This document shows positions 41,796 through 50,280 of a stretch of DNA of 64,000 nucleotides, one piece after another. Origin of the DNA: Azolla caroliniana (Eukaryota > Polypodiophyta). The position numbers were made by a program, and so were the translations under genes. The stretch covers positions 21,762,001-21,826,000 of the forward strand of contig JBHGNT010000009.1 in NCBI GenBank assembly GCA_043228905.1. The letters run 5' to 3'. Numbering within the stretch: the first letter of the stretch is position 1; each line of letters opens with the position of its first letter. Below the pieces are notes generated by a model that did no database searches, had not been told where the DNA came from, and saw nothing but the letters and a program-made list of their open reading frames with translations.

Positions 41796-43250
41796 CTAGT
41801 TGATCACCCATCCTATCCCGGTCGGGCTCGTGTCTACAGTCACGTAAATCGGGACCTCCTTACCGTAAACCGCTTTCCGGAGTGCCGATGCCACGGTAAG
41901 CGCTTCTTTCAATCTCCAGAACGACTCCGTATGTTCCCCGCTCCACTCCAACTTGCACCCTTTCTTCAACAACCCATAGAGCGGCTCCACGATGTGTGCG
42001 TAGTGCGGAATCCAGATGTGGTAGAACGCACACGTGCCCAAGAACCTTTGGACTTCCGTAACCGACTTGCAGTCTTCCTTCATTGCGGAGATGGCTTCTA
42101 CCTTTGCCGGGGATGGTTTCCAGCCATAATGTCGACGACCATGATCTCTGACTGCCCGAAAGCTGATTTCTCTCCAAACAAGGTGAGCCACGCGCTCTCG
42201 AGTCTCTACAGCACCTTCTCGCAGTCGTCGATGTGGTCCGCCACGAATCTACGGCAACCGTCCCGGCCCAACCGATTCGTCCTCATCTTCCACTGAGCAT
42301 CCTTTGATTGGGATGTCGTCCAAGAATGGCATGGTGATGTATGGGATACAGTCTCTCAACACTTTATTCATCGCATTCACCATGTGCGCCACCAAGTTGG
42401 TCCCTCCTAGCGGTAGGGTACACATCTGCACTAGGCCGAGAGGTGACCGCATCGTTGTAATATCCCTGCTCTCCCCAACTAGTTGGAACTGATCGTACCC
42501 CGAGGACAAGTCATCGACCAAATAGATCGACCTTCTGGCGAAGGCCGAGTTTGTGGCGAAGGCCTTCGCGAACTCGTCAATGGTCGGTCTGATTCCTACG
42601 TTCCGAATGGTCACTTTATTGATCGACTGCAGATCCTAAATGAAGCACAGCATGCCGTTCTTCTTCGGCACGGTAAACCACCGATTCGAATATGGGGCAC
42701 TCGACGGCTCGAGGATGCCCATCTCCACCTTCTACTTCAAGAGCTCCATCAACTTCGGGATGTGAGGTCTTGGTACCGGAATCGGCTTGAGATTCCACAG
42801 CACATGCGGTACCGTGAAAATCACCATTGGTTCCACGATCGTTGGGTCTACGCGCCCGATCTCCTCCAGTCAGAATGCGAAGGCCTTCTCGTGCCTTCAA
42901 GCATTCTCTAAAACTTCTCCTCCTCCGCCAACAGTAGGAAGCAACCCCCACCGACCTTGAGCTCCCGTAGCGTTTTGTCAGTGAACCGGTGTCCTATGCC
43001 AGACGGATTCTGCAAACATGGGTCTGACGCGACCCCTTTCATCCGTTCCTCGCTGCCCTCCGATAAGGGTGCCGCGACTTGTACCTCGTATCCACGCGGG
43101 CCGTTCGATCCAACTCGACCCTTTCCCCGAAGTCGGCAATGACTTCATACATCTCCACTAAGTTAACCGGAATCGCTCGGTCTTCACAGAGGCCTTCTTC
43201 GATCACCTTTCCCATTTCCCCCAAGGTGTCATCGAAAGAGACCGCCTTCA
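41796..43250 (-). pseudogene. E4b reverse transcriptase and connection
   Basis: Minus-strand blocks: MKAVSFDDTLGEMGKVIEEG, TIRNVGIRPTIDEFAKAFAT, IYLVDDLSSGYDQFQLVGES, SPLGLVQMCTLPLGGTNLVA, MPFLDDIPIKGCSVEDEDES (FLDD at 42315-42326), and KPSPAKVEAISAMKEDCKSV with FLGTCAFYHIWIP. A 6-7 residue duplication (ATNSAFARRS) lies after FAKAF. Several stops and frameshifts are present. Clearly the same lineage as E4. Confidence 0.9.
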
Positions 43251-43502
43251 CGGTGCTACTAATTTCTTCGTCAGGGCTGAGGACTCCGCACTCGCTGAAA
43301 CGCTCCTCGGCCCTCTTCTTCTCCCAGCCACCAATGTCGGCTATCGTACAACCTCCGTCGTCGGAGACCCAAAACTTCCTACCTATAGTACAAAACTCCC
43401 TTCCTATGGTACACTTGTGGGGTTCTACTTGTGCCCGCGCATAAGAGTTGGTTCATGCATCTTATTCATTGATTCCTCCTTAGGCCGGTTTTCTTCACGG
43501 AA

Positions 43503-44560
43503 ACGTTCGGTCATCTTGTGACGAGGGAGCGTTTCGGGTGTGCCCATGCACCTCTCCTCTCATAAAGCCGTACGAGCATTTTGTGCATGTGTTTGTGTCT
43601 TCCTTGTACGTTCGGTCGTCTTGTGACGAGGGAGCGTTTCGTGCGTGCCCATGCACCTCTCCTCCTCATAAAGGCGTATGAGCATTTGTGTGTGTGCTTG
43701 TGTCTTCCTTGTACGTTCGGTCGTCTTGTGACGAGGGAGCGTTTCAGGCGTGCCCATGCATCTCTCCTCCTCATAAAGGCGTACGAGCATTTTGTGCATG
43801 TGTTTGTGTCTTCCTTGTACATTTGGTCGTCTTGTGACGATGGAGCGTTTCAAGCGTGCCCATGCACCTCTCCTCCTCATAAAGGCGTACGAGCATTTGT
43901 GCGTGTGTTTGTGTCTTCCTTGTATGTTCGGTTGTCTTGTGACGAGGGAGCATTTCGGGCATGCCCATGCACCTCTCCTCCTCATAAACGCGTACGAGCA
44001 TTTTATGCGTGTGTTTGTGTCTTCCTTGTATGTTCGATCGTCTTGTGACGAGGGAGCGTTCGGGCGTGCCCATGCACCTCTCCTCCTCATAAAGACGTAC
44101 AACCATTTGTGTGTGTGTTTGTGTCTTCCTTGTACGTTCGACCGTCTTGTGACGAGGGAGCATTTCAGGCGTGCCCATGCACCTCTCCTCCTCATAAAGG
44201 CGTACGAGCATTTTGTGCGTGTGTTTGTGTCTTCCTTGTACGTTCGGTTGTCTTGTGACAAGGAAGCGTTTCGGGCATGCCCATGCACCTCTCCTCCTCA
44301 TAAAGACGTACGAGCATTTGTGTGTGTGTTTGTGTCTTCCTTGTATGTTCGGTCTTCCTGTGACAAGGGAGTGTTCGGGCTTGCCCATGCACCTCTCCTC
44401 CTCATAAAGGCGTCCGAGCATTTGTGCGTGTAGTTTGTGTCTTCCTTGTACATTCGACGTCTTGTGACAAGGGAGCGTTCGGGCATGCCCATGCACCTCT
44501 CCTCCTCATAAAGACATATGGGCATTCGTGTTTGTGTTATCGTCCCCTTGTGTGGTCACC
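43503..44560. repeat. 105-bp tandem array, ten copies
   Basis: The core cttgtgac recurs at 43515, 43620, 43725, 43831, 43936, 44042, 44146, 44252, about 44357 and 44461, a spacing of 104-106 bp. Each unit holds gcccatgcacctctcctcct and gtgtcttccttgta. Because 105 is 35 codons, both strands stay open for up to about 240 codons. These readings are not taken as genes: single-base length changes shift the frame between units, and no known motif is present. Confidence 0.95.
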
Positions 44561-44810
44561 GTGCGTGCTCATCTTTGCTTGTACCCATTTGATCACTTGG
44601 CTCGTGCGGTAATCTCGAAAACTCGACGAGTCGTGATCAACAAAAGCCACTGGCCTCACAAAAGGGGCAACGAGCCCTTGCTCGGGAAGGGGTCGGGAAG
44701 TAGTATTGTCGTAAAGCAAACCTCGGGTCTTCTCTATCCCTTCAGTACTCCCTAGTCCAAGACCCCCGTGGTCCCGCCCAAGTAACACACGTGCGCGAAA
44801 CTTCGCAACA
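44561..44810 (+). repeat. Right end of an E2/E3-type LTR, plus orientation
   Basis: The last 70 bp (tactccctagtccaagaccc ... cttcgcaaca) match the end of the E2 5' LTR. It abuts Ty3 RNase H of E5 at 44811 (CCGG). The left end of this LTR was not found; the 105-bp array lies to its left and may be inside it. Confidence 0.65.
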
Positions 44811-44989
44811 CCGGACATGGCTATGCTAAGATGGATTGCATATGTAAAGTCGCTTAATCCAGAGGTGCGACACATATCCGGAAAAGACAACACGATAGCA
44901 GATATGCTATCAAGGGCATGGTTTGGAGAGGACATATCCGAATCCGAAAATGAAGAAGTTTCCGAAACCTAATTTAATTCAAAGCACAT

Positions 44990-46449
44990 ATGCCTGGTGA
45001 ACGTAATACGAGAATTTCGGGAAGCCAAATACGAGGGAGAAAGCCTGATGATCGGGAAGATGATTCAAGAAATCGAGGAATCATCGAACAATATGGAAAA
45101 GAGAGCCAGGATTCGAAGTAAGAAGTGGAAAGTCTGGAAGTTCTTCTTAAACAATGGATTAATCTGGAGCCGAAAAGACCAAATGGCATACCATTGCGGG
45201 TAGTCGGAACAAAAGAGCAATGAGATCGAATAATATCCGAATTTCACGAATCCAATTGGGCTGGACATCAGGGACCATGGGCAACATTCGCGAAGATCAA
45301 GCAAAAATATTGGTGGAAGAATATGTACAAAGATGTAGCGGAGTTCACGAGAAGTTGCGAAAAATGCCAAATCTACTCTTGGGTTCGACACCGAGATGAA
45401 TTACATCCGACATTCTCACCGACAATCAACCTCAAATGGATGGTCAACATTGTGGCCATGCCAACTAGGATCAGACATAAGAAGTACTTGGTATTAGCTC
45501 AGAAGATCTGATGAACCAAGTAGAAGGTCGGGCGCTACGGAGGAAAACATGTTTCGCAGTATGCCAATTTCTCTTGGAAGAAGTGTTCTGCAGGTACGTG
45601 TGCGTAGGACAAGTGATTGTGGATTGGGGAGAACCTGACTCTGATAAAGCTAGGGAATTCTTCACTAAACATGGAGTATGGTTAACACTAACCACGGCAT
45701 ACAATCCGGAAGCCAACGGGAAGATCAAACGAGGACATAGTCCAATCGTGAAAGCACTTGTGAAGGCATGCGACAGGAGGGTGAAGAATTGGCCACAGAT
45801 GCTTCCATATGCACTATGGGCGGATCGCACAACGCATAGTTCTGGGACCAGTTATATGCTAGTAGAACTTATGACCGGACAAGCTCTGGTGATGCCTACA
45901 AAAACCGCAATTGCAACATGGACTGTGCTACCATGGAAGGAAGAGATGAGCCGGGAAGAACTGCTAGTGATCCGGATACGACAGCTAGAAGGGAGATCAA
46001 AAGACATAGCGGAAGCGATACGCCGATAACAAGAAGCATGGTTCCAGAACAAAAGTCAATTCGATACAAAGCACCGTCTACGACCACGGAAGATTGACGA
46101 AGGAGATTGGGTGATAGTCTATGACAATAGTTTGGATCATCAACACACAACGATTCGGAAATTCGCTAAAAGGTGGTTCAAACCATACGAAGTTCGGAAA
46201 GTTTTCGACAATGGAACCTACCAATTATGTGAGTTGGACGGGGCAGTAATACGGGTACCTGTAGCGGGGAAACGAGTGAAGATTTTAAAGAAGCGAAGTA
46301 ACGCCGAACCCTATATTAGTTTTGACAACACCAATACAAAGGAGCAATCAGACAAGAGTTATGAAGGTTCGGGAAGCAAAGAAAGTGGGCTAGAATTAAT
46401 CATTGACATAGGGGAAGAGACTGAGGATACTACGAATGAAGGAGAATAA
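44990..46449 (+). pseudogene. E5 integrase with acidic C-terminal tail
   Basis: Blocks: IREFREAKYEGESLMIGKMI; NMYKDVAEFTRSCEKCQIYS (zinc-binding C..C); then 45511-46029 with VIVDWGEPDSDKAREFFTKH, YNPEANGKIKRGHSPIVKAL, NWPQMLPYALWADRTTHSSG, PWKEEMSREELLVIRIRQLE; and 46111-46449 with IVYDNSLDHQHTTIRKFAKR, WFKPYEVRKVFDNGTYQLCE, VPVAGKRVKILKKR. The last 50 residues are Ser/Glu-rich (ELIIDIGEETEDTTNEGE) and are not a chromodomain. The catalytic Glu normally after ANGK is Lys here. A TAA at 46027 and several earlier frameshifts break the gene. Confidence 0.88.
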
Positions 46450-46492
46450 CAAGTATTGGAAACTTCGGCACATACCGGAGGATGTGCGGGTT

Positions 46493-46505
46493 CAGAGGGG
46501 GCGAG
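46493..46505 (+). other. Polypurine tract of E5
   Basis: CAGAGGGGGCGAG directly before the 3' LTR; identical to E1. Confidence 0.9.
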
Positions 46506-47166
46506 TGTCGTAGTGTATTTCGTACACTACGTGAAAAACGTATATAGTGCTAGATTCCATAAATATGAAGAAATAGACGAAAATATAAATATATATATTA
46601 CATGTATAGGGCAAGATTGGAACCTTGTACCTTCATGTTTATAATGTAAAGCCTTACCATTACACTAATATCATAAGTGTTAAAAAGTAAATATCCCACA
46701 TTGAAGGGTTATTTCACGTAAAAAAACTATAGTTAGATAAAAAAACGCATGATCCATTTTAGAAAAAGCATGTTAGAGAATGCATATAGTCTATCAACAG
46801 AAAAAGCATGGAATCTATATAGTTAGAGAAAAAGCATGGATTGTAAAGACTCTCTCATCACTATATAAGGAAGAGAGAAAGATGTATATGGGGGGAGGTT
46901 GGGATTTTTTTGAAGGTTTGATTAATATATTATATTCATGGGGATTTCACGATTTTTCCATCTATTTCTCTCTTGCAATCTAAATTCATATTCTTTCCTA
47001 AATCATTAATTAATACACTATACTCGTGGGATTCATGAGTTTTATATCTTCCTTTCTTACAACCTATTCATAACTAGACTTGTCTCGTATTCTTCCTCTC
47101 CTAGTTCAAAACCCCAGGGGTTCCCACCCGACTCACGCAAACGATTCGGCGCCGAAAGGCACGACA
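46506..47166 (+). repeat. 3' LTR of E5 (661 bp)
   Basis: Starts TGTCGTAGTG, ends AAAGGCACGACA. TATA box TATATAAG at about 46862-46869. It contains the same tRNA-like segment as E1, here on the minus strand. Confidence 0.92.
46608..46668 (-). ncRNA. tRNA-like segment antisense in the E5 LTR
   Basis: Minus strand: box A TTAGTGTAATGG (46657-46668) and box B GGTTCCAATCT (46614-46624), 32 bp apart, with CAAG/CTTG stem around the B box. Position and orientation within the LTR are as in E1. Confidence 0.45.
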
Positions 47167-47299
47167 ACGATGCTCCGGAATCGACAACCCATGTTGCCTC
47201 ATTGCCAACAAGGTTTAACTCATTCTCCTAGGTGATGAGCAACAATTCTTCTTCACTTGTCACAATTTTTGACGTTCCTTTCCGATCCGGACCTCTCCG

Positions 47300-48096
47300 G
47301 TCCGAACTCTTCTTCGAATCAGTGGTATCAACCCCTTTCTCTTTCCGAAGATGCCGACAGTTCTTCTGAAGTGCCCCGGCTTCCCACAATATAAGCAAGT
47401 AGGCCTTCCCCTTGACTTTGATCTCGTCTCTGATTTGTCCTAGTTTTGGGGACTCCGATTTCGGCCTCTTCCCCGGTTTTGGTCATCTTCTGTAACCAAA
47501 GCCTTCGGGTCAGTTCCCGATTCCTGATCCTTCCGGCGAGCTTCTTCATCGAGCAAGCTTGATTTTACCCTTGCTAGGGACAACTGCTTTCCTTCCGGCC
47601 CAGCATTGCCCAAAGTGACAACTAGCGTCTCCCAACTGTCCGGGAGGGAACCGAGCAGGAGCAATGCAAGTACCTCATCGGCCAGAGGTACTTCAAGCGA
47701 AGTTGTTTGATTTATGAGCCCCTAGAATGCATTCATGTGCTCCACCATGCTCGATCCGTCGTGGTACCGGAGTCTCACTAACTTCCGGAATACCAAAACC
47801 TGATTTATGGCGTTTTTGCTCTCTAGCATGGTGCCGATTTTCTCCTAGAGCACATGAGCCTTACTTTCTTCATTGAAGTTGTTGTACAGGCTCATGTCGA
47901 TGAAGCACCATATGTATGTCGTCGTCTTCATGTGCATCACCTCCCATGTCATCGCATCGATCTTATGCGGTTTCTTGTCCCCGAACTGCACCAGGAGTTA
48001 GAGATCTTTGACCACGAGCATGTCCCTCATCTTCGACTTCCACACTGGGTAGTTGGAGCCATTGAGCTTGAACATGCTTCCGAATGACTCTTCCAT
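47300..48096 (-). pseudogene. C5 copia gag
   Basis: ATG at 48096, 11 bp inside the primer site: MEESFGSMFKLNGSNYPVWK and SKMRDMLVVKDL (the F.L.G.NY..WK gag start), then WEVMHMKTTTYIW, LVRLRYHDGSSMVEHMNAF, LLGSLPDSWETLVVTLGN and the zinc knuckle CLYCGKPGHFRR, where one lost base removes the final Cys. Stops replace single codons after VKDL, AHVL and NAF. Confidence 0.85.
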
Positions 48097-48106
48097 TTTC
48101 TTGTTA

Positions 48107-48118
48107 GCTCTTATACCA
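48107..48118 (-). other. Primer-binding site of C5
   Basis: Minus strand TGGTATAAGAGC, one mismatch to the initiator-Met site TGGTATCAGAGC. Confidence 0.85.
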
Positions 48119-48121
48119 GTT

Positions 48122-48609
48122 TGTGCGGAATAGCGCTCGGCCACAACCGAGACTCAAACACTTTATGAGAGAACGAAATAGAAATGGAGTTTCGTACACT
48201 TATAGAGAAGAGATGACACAGGATGTTTATGTGGAAAACCCTAATAGGGAAAAAACCACGGGAGCCCACAGACTCCAACTATCACTATATGAGAAAGGAG
48301 GTACAACTATCAACCGGCGGCCTCTCTCTCTCTCTCTCTCTATACAACTATAATACAACTAACAACAACAACCTGAAGTGATTGCCCTAAGTCATATTTA
48401 TACTTATATGACTTAGGGCTATTTACAAATATAGCCTTTACAGGCACACCAGAAACATATTTGCAGATATGTCCTTGGATCCGGTTCACACTAGATCCAT
48501 CCGGATACCTTTTGGTTCGGTCTGGTTGCTACATCCGGTCCGGTTCCTTCCTTCGGCTTGTCCGATCCGACTCCTCCGGATCCCATCCGATGGGACCGAA
48601 TTCCCAACA
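48122..48609 (-). repeat. 5' LTR of C5 (488 bp)
   Basis: Plus-strand ends TGTGCGGAATAG and TTCCCAACA. Contains gtggaaaaccctaataggga (48229-48248), also found in altered form at the right window edge, and a ct run at 48326-48341. Confidence 0.8.
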
Positions 48610-49904
48610 AACTCAAGTATCTTCATCAAATCGGCTTCAAAATGTCCAAGTCCGACAATTCCGTGTTCCTTCGAAGCGACCCTAGAGGACAACTATTTAT
48701 CATAATATATGTGGACGACTTGGTCATTGGAGGAGAGCACATAGCAGATATGGACTACATCAAAAAGCTTCTCTTCGGCCAATTCGAAATGAAGGACATG
48801 CAAGAGCTCCATTACTTCCTAGGTATAAAAGTAATTCGAACTCCAAACGGCATCATGATCTCCCAATGAAACTATATCCTCAATCTAGTCTTCAAGTTTG
48901 GGATGACAAAGTGTAACCCCGTTGCAACCCCACTCGATCGAAACTTGAAGCTAGATGCTGACTCCGGCACAGAAGAGTGTGAGCCGACTCACTATCGACA
49001 GCTAGTTAGAAGCCTAATCAACCTCACTATTACTCGACCCGACCTCAGCTACCCGGTCGGCCTCCTTAGTCGGTTCATGCAAACACCTTGCAACACTCAT
49101 CTGGATTGTGCTAAGAGAGTACTAAGGTATGTAAGTAGGACGATGGATTACGGCATTTTCTACAAGTCAGCCACATGAATTCGACTCGAAGGGTACACAT
49201 CGGGATTCGTCTTCTCCTTTAGCAGCAGAGCTATCTCCTGGAGCAATAAAATGCAGCCGACAATAACATTGTCGAGCACAGAGGCAAAATACAAGGGTGC
49301 GGCAGTGGCGGCATGTGAAGCCATGTGGCTTAAGAGGATTCTCAAGGATATGGACATCTCCATTAAAGATCCAATCCTCTTATACTACGACAATATGAGC
49401 AACATCCATTTGGCTCAGAATCCAGTCTTCCACACTCGGACTAACCACATCAAGGTGTGTTATCGTTTCATCCGAGAATGTGTGCTAGTCGGAGATGTCG
49501 ACCTACAATATATCAACACCAACCTACATACGACTGACATCTGACATCGAGGTGCACTATCATTTTATCCAAGAACGTGTCCTAGCCGGAGATGTCGACC
49601 TACAACATATCAGCACCAACCTGTAGACGACCGACATCTTCACGAAGGCCCTAGGAGCCGACAAGTTGCGGCAATTCATGACGAACCTAGGTTTCTCAAC
49701 CACCGACCAGCCGAGCTTGAGGGAGAGTAAGGAGTAAGGAGTCGCCAAGAGCCGCCACCCGACATGAAGTCGAACGGAGCACAAGAGTGAGTCGGCCATC
49801 CACAGAGGATCCCGAGCCAATTACCAGAGCCGATTACTGATCCAACCCGGATTCCAATCACCAAGTCGAATATCTAGCGACTAGAAGTTGTGTTTGAAGA
49901 GGTG
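48610..49904 (+). pseudogene. C4 copia reverse transcriptase end and RNase H
   Basis: Reads KLKYLHQIGFKMSKSDNSVF, FIIIYVDDLVIGGEHIADMD with an intact YVDD, ELHYFLGIKVIRTPNGIMIS, then TKCNPVATPLDRNLKLDADS, LINLTITRPDLSYPVGLLSR, and RNase H blocks MQPTITLSSTEAKYKGAAVA and LAQNPVFHTRTNHIKVCYRF. Stops follow SQ (48867) and KSAT (49176). The RNase H tail is duplicated: VGDVDLQYINTNLHTTDI at 49491-49544 and AGDVDLQHISTNL with TTDIFTKAL at 49587-49650. A purine tract gcttgagggagag follows at about 49714. The upstream RT is cut by C5. Confidence 0.9.
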
Positions 49905-50195
49905 TGTTGAGAATCAAACACAACATCCCTAGTGTGTGAACACACCTTAGGAATAGCCAAGTGTGTGAACATCCCATCACTTTGTATCATAACTAATGTG
50001 TCATAGAAGTTAAGTCCTATGACACATAGTTACTAGGTAGTTAAGTCTTCACCTCCTTCCCAAGAGGTGGTTATAGTGAGAGAACATAGAGAGAAGGTGA
50101 CTATATAAGCACCTTCTCCTCTTCTTTGTAAGTGTTGGTTGTTTTATTCTCTTGTTAATACAGTTTTATTGTTTTTCTATACACACTGTGTTTTC

Positions 50196-50227
<32 letters not shown>

Positions 50228-50280
50228 ACATACACACACATATTTCTTCCGTTGCACGGAATCACACCCGATTCTTTACA
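49905..50280 (+). repeat. Copia 3' LTR of C4
   Basis: Starts TGTTGAGAATC at 49905; TATA box TATATAAG at about 50102-50109; a ct run at 50199-50226. The end is taken as ttctttaca near 50280 and is uncertain. It lies about 175 bp after the purine tract, more than usual, so an alternative LTR start nearer 49730 is possible. Confidence 0.6.

Larger units (their letters stand above)
41208..43502 (-). mobile_element. E4b: second, internally deleted Ty3 copy interrupted by E4
   Basis: Minus strand 43502-43428 is the first ~75 bp of an E4-type LTR (ttcttcacgg at its outer end). It is joined directly to pol sequence at 43427, so most of the LTR, primer site, gag and protease are deleted. RT runs 43250-41800, RNase H 41756-41337, and the post-RNase H linker (SEFLKTMTPNVAWKREEANR) continues to 41208, where E4 is inserted. 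Right flank 43503-43506 is ACGT. Confidence 0.8.
44811..47166 (+). mobile_element. E5: 3' half of a Ty3 element (RNase H end, integrase, LTR)
   Basis: RNase H end 44811-44970, integrase zinc region and core 44990-46030, C-terminal part 46111-46449, purine tract 46493-46505, 3' LTR 46506-47166. The 5' half is missing. The LTR and the preceding 36 bp match E1, so E5 is a plausible relative of the E1 helper. It is inserted in copia C5 (right flank ACGA). Confidence 0.88.
47167..48609 (-). mobile_element. C5: 5' part of a Ty1/copia element
   Basis: Minus strand: 5' LTR 48122-48609, primer site 48107-48118, gag 48096 to about 47300, then the LTR of E5 cuts it. The right LTR edge abuts copia RT of C4 at 48610, so C5 sits inside C4. 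Confidence 0.85.

Noticed and set aside
43560-44496. Two overlapping 240-codon minus-strand readings and matching plus-strand ones, with 35-residue repeats that might suggest a PPR protein
   Set aside because: They follow from a 105-bp tandem array free of stops. The repeats lack the PPR helix pattern, and unit lengths of 104-106 bp change the frame.
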